NCBI RefSeq assembly: GCF_947179165.1
Contig: NC_077239.1
Coordinates: 744,001-808,000 of the forward strand
Direction of reading: 5' to 3'
Origin: Solanum dulcamara
Lineage: Eukaryota > Streptophyta > Magnoliopsida > Solanales > Solanaceae
DNA: 64,000 nt
The first letter of the stretch is position 1; each line of letters opens with the position of its first letter. Positions 1-10,013 of the stretch are shown in pieces. The notes under the pieces were generated by a model that had not been told where the DNA came from, did not search any database, and saw nothing but the letters and a program-made list of their open reading frames with translations. Position numbers and translations under genes: made by a program.

Positions 1-623
1 GTTTGATTCTTTTAGCACAAGGTCATAATTACCAAAAGTCGTTGTCGTCTCAATCTCCAACATTGGATGTTTACCAATGCAAGACGTGCAACCGTTCCTT
101 CCCATCTTTTCAAGCACTTGGCGGACACAGAGCAAGTCATAAGAAACCAAAAACCCTAGAAGATCAAATCAAGAATTCAAAATCAATTGATCATCAACAA
201 GTCGAGAATACTATTCGTCTTAAATTGAACAACAACAACGACGATCATGTCACAACTCTATCACTCCAAATCCCGAGCAACAACACCACCACCACCAACA
301 ACAACAACAACAACAACAAGAATAAGAATAGGATTCACGAGTGCTCGATTTGTGGGGCCGAGTTCACCTCGGGTCAAGCCTTAGGTGGACACATGAGAAG
401 ACATAGACCATTACCAAATAGTATTGCAATTGTATCAAACCAGAGCCATGAAGAATCTCATCATGATCAACAAATCAAGAACACAAGGACATTTTTGTCA
501 TTGGACCTTAATCTCCCGGCGCCGGAAGACGATCACCGGCCGGAAAATTCTAAATTCACCTTTGCTACAAAAGAACAAGTCATTGTCTTTTCAGCTTCAC
601 CTTTGGTTGATTGCCATTACTAA
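1..623 (+). CDS. C2H2 zinc-finger transcriptional repressor, ZAT type (5' end cut by window edge)
   Basis: The reading frame is open from the left edge to TAA at 621-623, giving at least 206 residues. The first visible residues (LILLAQG) match the leucine-rich segment that ZAT proteins carry about 20-30 residues after the start, so only a short N-terminus is missing. Two C2H2 fingers, at about residues 24-46 and 112-134 counted from position 3, each contain the plant-specific QALGGH core. An EAR repression motif (LDLNLP, residues 167-172) is followed by an acidic stretch. Between the fingers is a Thr/Asn-rich run coded by an AAC-rich microsatellite. Two-fingered EAR proteins of the ZAT11/ZAT12 kind are nuclear DNA-binding repressors in stress and defence responses. 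That role is inferred from the family; which ZAT this is cannot be told. No intron is seen, as is usual for the family. Confidence 0.93.
   Translation, partial: LILLAQGHNYQKSLSSQSPTLDVYQCKTCNRSFPSFQALGGHRASHKKPKTLEDQIKNSKSIDHQQVENTIRLKLNNNNDDHVTTLSLQIPSNNTTTTNNNNNNNKNKNRIHECSICGAEFTSGQALGGHMRRHRPLPNSIAIVSNQSHEESHHDQQIKNTRTFLSLDLNLPAPEDDHRPENSKFTFATKEQVIVFSASPLVDCHY
285..328 (+). repeat. AAC-rich coding microsatellite (poly-Thr/Asn tract)
   Basis: Repeated ACC and AAC codons encode a run of Thr then Asn, followed by Lys/Asn, between the two zinc fingers. Runs like this change length easily by replication slippage. Confidence 0.8.
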
Positions 624-1668
624 ATCATCAACACTCCCTTTATTTTTATTTTTTTTAAATCTTGATTTATTTAATTTTAAACCATTGACAATTGTGAATT
701 AATTGTAAACATTTATTTTTAATATTATTATATATTTGACGATTTAATTAATAGACATAATTCTTTTATGATTATTTAATTTATATTGTTGATTAATTTT
801 CTTGTTTTGAATTCTTTGAGTAAGGGGTTTAATTTACTACCATGTGTTTGGCCTTTTGTTTCAAGAAAAGTGATTTTTTTATCCATCCGATCTGGCTTTC
901 CTCATATTCTTTACTTTTCTCATGTGTTGTTTTAATTATAAAAGTAGAACCCCCACCTCCACCCCACTCCCACAAAAAATAGGTACATAGAATTTAGTGA
1001 AAGTCAAAAAAATAGAAGTAAAACGATTTTATGTATAAAAATGAATTATATTGACTTGATCAAACGATCAAATTAATTAGTTGAATTTTCGATACGATTA
1101 TTTTAATATGTTATACCAAGTTTCTAATTACTTTATTTTACAAGTAACTAGTCCTATTTGTAATGGACACTTATGCCATTATTACATTATCGATGTATAG
1201 TAGTTAAACTCTTAGCAATAGGAACATATTTAAAATAAACATATATTTTTACACTTTTCTTAAATTATATACATTAACTAGTAGAAAGCAAGATGTGTCT
1301 AATGTCTTGTTCTATTATTTTTTTCTTCTTTTAGTATATTTGTTTTTGGGAGTTGGAAAAGGAGGATTTGAGTAAAGGAAAGGTGTTGAGAATAGTAAGG
1401 AACCATGAGCTGCTCACAACCAAAAGTGGGGTGGATTAGGTTATTCTCTTGTTTTCTTCACAAGAAAGTTGTAGCTAGTTAATAAAACTTTTCTTTTGTT
1501 TTATGTTTTAATTCAATGTTCAATATCTATTTTGGGATACAACTAATTTAAATTTGCGTTAAAATGCCTCATTTAGTTAGGGTATAAAACTCCTTACCAA
1601 ATTGCAACTTCATCTCAAGGGTTTGAATCCAAAGCTGCTAATCAAGAATATGGAAATACTTACTTACC
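624..1668. other. Intergenic, AT-rich
   Basis: This is the 3' flank of the zinc-finger gene. It holds only AT-rich sequence. I see no open frame of note and no recognised repeat. Confidence 0.5.
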
Positions 1669-1888
1669 ATCAGAGGCAGACGTAGTGAATTACATACGGA
1701 CGAATCCAATTACGTCTTTTTGTTTAGACGTAACTCTTTGTATTTATATTTAAAAAATTATTAATTTGAATATTATAGTTAAATTAAATATTTAATTGTG
1801 TGAATCAAACAACTAACACGAGCTAGAAATTCAATGACAAACTCAGAATTCATAACTTTCAAATCCCGACTTTGTGTATAACCTCTGC
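1669..1888. mobile_element. Degenerate MITE-like element with CAGAGG ends
   Basis: The left end reads CAGAGGCAGACGTAG and the right end, reverse-complemented, reads GCAGAGGTTATAC. The middle includes the phrase TTCAAATCCCGAC. The related copy at 55820-55967 has better ends. Both look like a common Solanaceae inverted-repeat element with GGCGGAGC-type termini. It is decayed and its boundaries are approximate. Confidence 0.35.
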
Positions 1889-2147
1889 TTACTACTCAAC
1901 CATAACTTTTGATAGTTTAATAAAACCTTCTCATTTCCATATATATGTATGTGTGTCCTTTTCAATGACATATGACAAAACAAGATTTAAGTTGGCAAGT
2001 GGTCACTAGGTATATTAGTTACTATTATATAGCTGGATCATTCATTTCCTTTGTTGGATGTCACCCTATCTTGTACGTATCACTCTAAAATTCCTTAATG
2101 CGCAATTTATTGGACAGTTGCTTTTTTTTTAATGACAAAGAAAATTT

Positions 2148-2345
2148 GCGTTCGCTATTTTTTGGGTGCGTACATGGTAAAACTCTCGCTCCTATGCAAT
2201 AAGTCGCAAACCACACAGGAGAGATAATCCCGCACTAGGTAAACCAGGTGCAATAAACTCGATCCTGCAGAAGGCAAACCTCTTGCTTTTGTTGGCAAGA
2301 GATTTCGAACTTGAGACCTCCAATATGGAAGTCCCAAGCCCAAAC
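2148..2345 (-). mobile_element. SolS-type tRNA-derived SINE, 5' end lost beside a MITE
   Basis: Read on the minus strand it has a pol III B-box-like GTCTCAAGTTCGAAA. It then has the body phrases CCTAGTGCGGG, TCTCTCCTGTGTGGTTTGCG and CACCCAAAAAATAGCG that I recognise from a Solanaceae SINE family. The A-box end is missing where the Stowaway-like element at 2347 begins. A related plus-strand copy is at 61675-61850. The family assignment is from memory. Confidence 0.6.
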
Positions 2346-2346
2346 A

Positions 2347-2579
2347 TACTCTCTCTGTTTCATTTTTATGTGACATCTTTTAACTTGACACGGTACTTAA
2401 AAAAAATACTTTTGAAACTTATGGTTTAAAATAATCATTAGATATTTTTATGGTTGTAAATCATTTTATTAACGGTAAAAGAAGAATTTTAATTTAAAGT
2501 AAAATTATTTCTAATTATAGTACCGTGTCATTTTAGAACGAACTAAAAAAAATGTCACATAAAATATAACGGAGGAATA
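2347..2579. mobile_element. Stowaway-like MITE
   Basis: A 233-bp unit bounded by TA on each side. The left end reads CTCTCTCTGTTTCATTTTTA followed by TGTGACA. The right end is its approximate inverse, TGTCACATAAAA then TATAACGGAGGAATA. The TA target and CTCCCTCCGT-like ends are those of Tc1/mariner Stowaway MITEs. It is non-coding. Confidence 0.7.
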
Positions 2580-3269
2580 ACTAGATATCATACTCATGAA
2601 GGTAATTAAGCACTTCAAGTTAGGAATATTACAACTAATTAAATATACTATAATGAGTTTAATTAGGTAACAATCCAATATTCTTCGCTAGTTTGAATAA
2701 CTATAAACATATAATCAAATCTCTTTATAATAATATTATTTATTTCGATATTTTTTAAATGCCATATCGAATTGTTATTATTAATAACATATAATATTTC
2801 CCTTCGATACCCCTAAGGTCTAGTAATATTTGTTTGTACTATGAGTAAGGCATCTTTTTGTAGGCGGTGGGTAGAAGAAACCGTAAATGGCAAGCAATTA
2901 AAAGAATTCATTTGCTGTATATATCTCTTACCTTTTTTCAAATTACAAAAAAAATATTTTAATTTAGTGAAATCTAGATAAATCTTAAAAATGTTTCGAT
3001 ACATTGTATTTTGATTTCGAATACATCTCTCAACGTCCCAATACATCATGTCTCAGTTCCGGATACATCACTCAACGTCTCGATACATCAGGTAAAGCGA
3101 TGTATCCAAGAATAGAAGAGAGTAAGAAATTTTGTAATTTTTTCAAATGATAGGGAATTTTGAAAAATATGATAAAATAAATTCCCTATTTAGATAATTT
3201 TTCATATTTTTATACTATAAATTGCTGCTCGTGAGGGATAATTACATTATTTTATCATGCAGATAAATG
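2580..3269. other. Intergenic, AT-rich
   Basis: AT-rich sequence with a small cluster of degenerate GATACATC repeats at about 2998-3110. No gene is seen. Confidence 0.5.
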
Positions 3270-3410
3270 AAAAGGATCGTAGATTTGCTTTCGTATGACT
3301 TAAAAAATTACGAGTTCGAACTGTAAAATTAATCACTAATATTTATATTAGAATAATTAGGTTGTTTATATCACACTTCTCAAAATGCGATATTTCTTTT
3401 AATTTTATAT
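3270..3410 (+). mobile_element. Au-like SINE remnant
   Basis: A B-box-like GAGTTCGAACTG lies at about 3309-3321. It is followed by AATCACTAATATTTATATTAG and GGTTGTTTATATCACAC in pieces. This order resembles a decayed, AT-shifted copy of a tRNA-derived SINE of the Au type common in Solanaceae. Many C-to-T and G-to-A differences suggest age and methylation decay. Confidence 0.4.
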
Positions 3411-3699
3411 GAACGTGAAATACTTTTATACATTATACATTATGATACTCTATCATTCAGATTAATGTAGAACTGGAACTTAGCTGTTGAAAACTAATTT
3501 AAATTGCGTGAGACACAATTTTACATATTAAAGGGAGAAAAACATAATGCATGGCACATGTTTTCTGCAAATTTTTCTCCATGATTTCCTGCTACATTGG
3601 AGCTCACTTTCTTACTATGAATATTAATTATGTTTCGTGGACGAGTTTAACTTATATACACCAATTGTATAAGAATTTATTATATTATAAATAAAATTA

Positions 3700-3952
3700 A
3701 ATCATGATAGTTGTCTGCTTTTTTTGTTTTAATTTATTTAAGTATATATTTTAACTTGATACATAGTGTAAGAAAATAAAGAAGACTTTTGAATTTTGTG
3801 ATATTAAATTAAAAAAAAATGTCAAATGTACTAAAATGTTTTTTAATCTTGTGATTTTAAATATACCACGTAGAAGTTGAAATTAAAGACTTGCTAAAAA
3901 GGAAAAAAAGACATTCTTATTTAAACGGACAAACAAAGAAAGTATTTACAAA
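3700..3952. mobile_element. Stowaway-like MITE, degenerate
   Basis: The internal order TTTTAACTTGATACATAG, AAGACTTTTGAATTTTGTG, TGTACTAAAATG, ACGTAGAAGTTGAAATTAAAG, AAACGGACAAACAAAG parallels the two clearer MITEs at 47941-48181 and 48622-48878. The left end is poorly preserved. Confidence 0.5.
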
Positions 3953-4262
3953 CAAAAAAGTATTAGTTATCAGTTTCATTTTATAATCAGTTAATATTTA
4001 TCAACAAAAAAATCACTATTATTAGTTGTTTAATCTTTACTTTTTCTTTATTGTTAATGTTTAAAACTTAAGCTCTTTATTTCTATATAAGAGTATAGTG
4101 ATTTTTAGGTAGTTGAAAAATAAATAAATTATGACATATAAAATATAGTGCACCTTTTCATGATGTGATGAATTTTGAAAAAAAATCGTACAAAATTAAT
4201 ATAAAGTAGATAATATTGCACATCATATTATCTTTCAATTGTCTTTAGCCCAACAATTGATC

Positions 4263-4566
4263 TTAGAATCAATAATGGGTGAGATAAGTCTGAAGGCCAT
4301 GTGTTTAGTGCTTTTGCCCATTTATGGATTGCTTTTATTAAGGGGTGTTAAATTATGTTATTTAGCTAAGTTAAATTTTTAATTTATATATATATATAAA
4401 AATACGATATGTTGATATTAGAATCAATAATGGGTGAGGTAAGTCTGAAGGCCATGTGTTTAGTGTTTTTGCCCGTCTATGAATTGCTTTTATTAAGGAG
4501 TGTCAAATTATGTTATTTAGCTAAGTTAAATTTTTAATTTATATATATATAAATACGATATGTTGA
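4263..4566. repeat. Tandem duplication, two copies of a unit of about 155 bp
   Basis: Copy 1 (4263-4417) and copy 2 (4418-4566) both begin TTAGAATCAATAATGGGTGA and end near ATACGATATGTTGA. They differ by a few substitutions and in the length of an internal TA run. No coding potential is seen. Confidence 0.85.
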
Positions 4567-6880
4567 CTCATGCTTCTTATTTTTTTATATGTGTAGTTTT
4601 TTTTAATATTTTTTATACCCTTCAATAAAATTATCTCCAACTCGTCATTGAATGTAAGTGTAGTGATATTTTAAATGATATTACATTTTTGAAGAAATTT
4701 ATATCGTGTGAACTTAATTCAAAATGAATAATATTATATCATATTATTAAAAGTATCATTTAAATACTTCTAATTCAAAAACACCCTTTCATTGTCTCTA
4801 CTTGTTATTTGTATGTATGTACAAAGTCTTCATTAATTGTGTGTCTCTCTTAATGTTGGCTTTATTATAAGTGAAAGGGGCCAACTTGTTATTTGTATGC
4901 ATTAAATCTCTGATTAATTTACTTTTCTTTTGGGACAGCTAGAATTTATAATTGGTCTAATTAGGTGTGTATGAATTTGTAGGTAGTAAAACTATAAAAG
5001 TGATCTCGTATTGGTGTCAAATAAGCTGATTGGATAGAATTTAAATTGATCAAACTAAAATGGATTAGATTAATAAATAAATAAATTATTAAACCATCTA
5101 AATGTTATTTGCGCTGAAATGAGTTTAAAATGGGCCATAACCCAACTCCTTCATTTTTACTAAGTTTTAATTATTTTATTATAATTTTTTTTAATATTTA
5201 AATTATATTTATATATAACATACATAGTAAATTAATGAGCGAGTCAACAATTTGCTCACTTATACGAATTATATTTTTATGAATTAATTTTACGAACTAA
5301 CATATAACTTGTGCTATTGGCTGGACAAGTTGCTTGTTTTATAACTCTTTTCATAAATAGTCCAGTCTTGCAAAAGAATGTCAGAAATAACACTTAGTTT
5401 CATGTGAAAAAAATGAGACTTTTTATAGTTTATAATAAATGCAACAAGTTACATAAATAAAACCTTTATAACTGGCACTATATTTACCTTTTATTATTAT
5501 ATATCTTTTTGTCTTATGGAACATTTTCTTTAAATCAAGGAGTGTGTTTTGTGAAATTTAAAGGGACATGAATTGAGTGGTATGTTTTTTTTATAAAAAA
5601 AGTAATAATATTTAAAGTTAAGTTGAGAATGAATATCTAAAATTTGAAGTTATATTTGAACATACATTTCACTTGAAAAATATAATTATAAAGTTTTTTG
5701 TAAGGAAAATTTTTCATTACGATTCGATTTTTGAAGCTTGAAAGACACATCTTTGACTATAAACCATAACCAAATGTAGTTATTTGCAAAATTTGGCATG
5801 TCAATTCCCAAAGTCTTAATTCTAAGTAGGACACTTACATGTCAATCTGATTATTTAGGGGGGGGGGGGGGGGCGGAATATGTTGGAAGTAATGTTTATA
5901 CCTTTTTTAGGGTTAATTACGCCATATGGTCATTCGGCAAAAGTAATTATCAAAAAGCTGGTCATTCGTTGTATATGTATGTATCGTCCGTGTATATTTT
6001 ATGTATAGTCAAACTATATTTAGTTTTTGAGTGTATCGTAGTATATAGCTCATATATGAATAATGTAAATAAAACATGATTATATTTATTGTAAACTAAT
6101 TAGTTTATTGTATATATTTGAAATTGCCCTTTTTTTTTAATTGATTTTGATATTGATTTGGGCTTGGTTGTTAATGAAACACAGCCCAAGCTTCATTTGA
6201 AAAAGAACAAGAAAAAATTACCAGAAAAAACATTTTTTAATAAATAATTATCGATTTTAGCAATACTTTTTATTTATTACTATCTATAGCAATACATAAC
6301 AATATTAGAGAAAAATAAGCTTCTTCCGGGACCGGAACATGGAGACCAAAAAGTTTTGACTTACCGTTATGATATATATATATCATGCATTAAAAGTGAA
6401 TTATGCATGCAATATAAATGTATTATAATATTTTAAAATATATTATATTTATTTGGTAAGAAATTGACATAATGTATTATAAGTGTATTAAAGTGTATGA
6501 TAAATATATTATCCATGAATAAAACTTATATTATATGAGTTTTATAAATTATTCTCGCTAATATGTATTAAAGTTGTATTAAAGCTTTATTATAAATATA
6601 TTATAAGTGTCCAGTGAAAAAGAATATTATTGTTATTAATGATAAATATTTTCTTAATATAGTATATTTACGTAAGTTTCCCAAAGAACATTTGGGTAGT
6701 TCTTGTAGTAAGGTCCATAAGTTTCCACGTAGCAACTAAACACTTTCATTTGAGCCTAAAGAAATTCGACCAAAGGTTCTTAATCAAGGATCTTGAATTT
6801 ATTTAAAAATTTAAATTAAAAATGAAATTGATAAAAATGTTTTCTTCGTAGAGTTTCACCTTTATAAAATCAAAATTTAT
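4567..6880. other. Intergenic, AT-rich, with a G16 run
   Basis: About 2.3 kb without a gene. It contains a homopolymer of about 16 G at 5859-5874 and degenerate GTATTATAAGTGTATT repeats at about 6410-6640. I see nothing else I can name. Confidence 0.5.
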
Positions 6881-9036
6881 TGTCACGACTCGAATCCGAC
6901 TGTGATGGCACTCATCTCAATCCACCGAGACAAGTCAGCCTAAAATTCAACGGAAAGTAAATGCGAAAGTATTTGAGATACAACAAGGTTTAACTTAGTC
7001 AATAAATAAATAAATAAATAATCTCAAAATCCCCCAAGACTGGTTGTCACGTGTACAAGCCACTAATACATTATCGAAGTACGAAAGAGAATACAGTCAC
7101 AATGTCTTTGTCTCTAGAATAGAACTAAAACATAATAAAAGAGTAAGAAGTGACCGCTAGATGGATGTAACAGCTACCTCAACACTCGAAGTGACAGCCG
7201 CGGATGTGGTAGAAAATGCGAGGAGATCAAGCAAGTTCGGGCTCATAACCTACACAAGTGTAGAAGCAAGGGGTGAGTACCAAACAACACGGTACTCAGC
7301 AAGTGGATAACTAAAACTAAGCAAAGCTCGATACATACAACTACTCATGTCATCCCAACCGAACCTCCTCAACTACAACCTGCATAAAACCAACGCAACC
7401 TTACACTCTACACAATAATAAAAATACAATCCACGAATATTCATCGATAGTCTTATCAAGTGAATCATATCAAGTCAAATTCAATAAATACAAAGCAATA
7501 AGTGGTAAACACGAATTCACAAATATCAACAAAATGCGATGCAATGCAATGAAATGATGCATGTCTGTCCTATCGGTACACATTCACTGAATTACAGTCC
7601 AGAATCCATGGGGGACATTTTTGTCCATGTCACCTGCCACAGAGCGTGTGGTCCGACCCTTTTTTTTTATAATACCTGCCACGGAGCGTGTGGCCCGACC
7701 CCTTTGGTTCATATCGTTTTCAGTTTCAGCACAGTATGTCGGAACCAATGTAATCAATTCATGTTCATATGATTCACGATAATAACATGACAACAACAAT
7801 AATTTTTTCTATCTCACATCAACATAGTCATTTCACATGTCCAAAATAAACTCATAATCACAACATATTGATTCCACCAATACATGTCATTAGATCACCA
7901 TTTTATACCCCTCATCTCTATTTTTAAGGTCAATCATACCGTCAATAACTCAGTTCAATTCTCATTACTCCCTAGTACACATAACATGGAAATACAAGTA
8001 TCACAAGCTTAAAGTGAGGTTTAAAAATTCACTTGCCTCAAATAATCAAGCAATCACTCTGGGACTTGCCTTCCCTTTTCGTTGGGCCTCCAAATCAACG
8101 TAATCTAGTCAAATAAATAATCATAATAAGATTTTGAAATTAGCAACACTCATGTCTATCCTAGACCCAAAAACTCATACAAATCTATAATTAAGTTTCC
8201 AAATCTTGATGCCAATTAATAAATCAAATCTTATATTTTCTAAATTATAAGCCTAGGGTTAAGTCTCAATTTTCTCCAATGTCACAAATTTGATGAAGTT
8301 CATATAACATAATACACATAATAATTAGTTACCTATCTTAATATATCAAAACTTAATTTATAATGTAAAACAATATAATAATAGTTAAAATTGAAGCCAC
8401 TGATTACGAAACCAACGTAACTATGTAACACATGAATTTTCGTAAACGAGGAAAATTATTATTTTCCCCCCTACCCGTTAAAGAAAGAAAGAGCATTAAA
8501 TTATTATTTTATTTTTTTCTACTAATCTTTTGCAGGTTGTCAAGCAAATTGAAATTTTAACATATAAATATGAAAACGGAAGTAATTGTTTTCTTGTCCA
8601 AATAATCACTAACTATAACTTGTCATCATTACCTTATTCTCCACCACTAACTCTTTCAATTATTTCCAAAGTAACACAGCCAACTGAAGAACAAAATTTT
8701 CCAAATAATAAACGTTCAAGTTAAAGGTTACCTAAAGAATACAAAAATTTATTGGCCACGCTGCAGGTAGTTTTTTCGTTCTCTCTTGCTTCTTTTTCTA
8801 ATTAATTAGGTACGAAAGTAACAAATTCTATCAACCTATTTTAATAAATATAAGAAAAGTGGTATTAAATAAGTTAACACTTTAGTCTATTAATTAAATT
8901 AATTATTTAAAATTATCCATCAACTAATTAACCGAAGTTATCGAATAGTTCAAATAACCCATTAAAATTTTACGGAAAGGATCTCGTATGAAAAAAGGAG
9001 GACTTGTTCTCAAAAATAACCTAACAGGTCATTACA
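6881..9036 (-). mobile_element. Solo LTR, family 1 copy A, target duplication TTTAT
   Basis: The 2156-bp unit starts TGTCACGACTCG and ends AACAGGTCATTACA, and is flanked by identical TTTAT at 6876-6880 and 9037-9041. Read on the minus strand it begins TGTAATGACC and ends GTCGTGACA, the TG...CA form of an LTR. No primer-binding site, gag or pol lies next to it, so this is a solo LTR, most likely of a Ty3/gypsy-type element (inferred). It shares the internal order of copies B and C, including AACGGAAAGTAAATGC near one end and a 42-bp-type minisatellite (about two units, 7635-7705). Confidence 0.85.
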
Positions 9037-9041
9037 TTTAT

Positions 9042-9918
9042 ATAGAGTCAAGAAACTCATAAATATGACAGTATTCAAAAAATTTCACTTTTTTTAAGTT
9101 CGAAATCTATAATATTTCATGATTTTCCATTAAAATTTAAAAGTAAGTACTTTTTAAGGAATTTATAAAAGCTGACTATTTTTCTTATAATGAATTTTCA
9201 AATGTTGATTACTTTTGAAAAATCGATACGAAATGTGGTTAGCATGTATAATTTTTATAGACATAATACATAACAGATATTTAAATTTAGCTTCGGTGGA
9301 AAGTAAGATGCATATTTAGACATCTTATTTGATTTGAATTAACAACAAAACTTTCTAACTCGTTCCCACTTTGTCTCTTGAACATTCAAAGCTAATGCGA
9401 CAAATAAATTTTAAAGGGTGTCTAGACGATCATTTTGTAAGTTGAAGAGTTTAACTGACATAATAGAAATAAGTTGAGGTGTCTAGATATGCATACTTAA
9501 AGTGTGAGTGTTTACATGCGAGTGAAGGCTCCTAGCTACAATAAAAGTAATTGTCGGAGGTTTCTCAATCGGAGAAGCCTAACTCTCCAAAATGAGGCCA
9601 AGTTTGAGTGTTTTTTTATGTATATGTCTTTTTTAATAGACATAATACATAAAACGTGCTCTTTAATTCGACCTCAACTGATATTTACACTCTCCAATTT
9701 TGAATATGCCCTTAAACTTATATAAAATCAAACAAATATACACATCCTACGTGATAATTCGCATGAGATTCACGTGTCCTACCTAACAACAGATTTGTAT
9801 TAATACCACACACGATACGTTTGTCTATTCGTTTAATCTTACATAAATTTAAACATCTATGATGTACATCCAAATTTAAAAGACGTAAATATCCATTGAG
9901 ATCAAATTAAAATGCCTT
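9042..9918. other. Upstream region of the ankyrin gene
   Basis: AT-rich. The part from about 9360 to 9890, with phrases such as GGTGTCTAGACGATC and TCCTACGTGATAATTCGC, resembles a dispersed Solanaceae non-coding repeat, but I cannot define its ends. No gene is seen. Confidence 0.4.
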
Positions 9919-9920
9919 TT

Positions 9921-9973
9921 TATAAACCCTTCCTTCTTTTTCCCATAATCATATATATATATATATATATATA
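9921..9973 (+). promoter_or_regulatory. Candidate TATA box and TA microsatellite upstream of the ankyrin gene
   Basis: TATAAAC at 9921-9927 lies about 90 bp before the ATG at 10014 and is a plausible TATA box. A run of AT dinucleotides at about 9951-9973 would then lie at or just after the transcription start. This is positional inference only. Confidence 0.35.
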
Positions 9974-10013
9974 CTACAAATTGAAGAGAGGAAAAAACTC
10001 AAAAGTTACAGAA

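Noticed and set aside
7539..7799. Short frames on both strands near 7.6 kb
   Set aside because: They fall in the minisatellite part of solo LTR A and match the false frames of LTR C.
9912..10013. In-frame N-terminal extension of the ankyrin protein from an ATG at 9912
   Set aside because: The added part would be coded by a TA microsatellite and by sequence just upstream of a candidate TATA box. The ATG at 10014 begins a typical acidic N-terminus.
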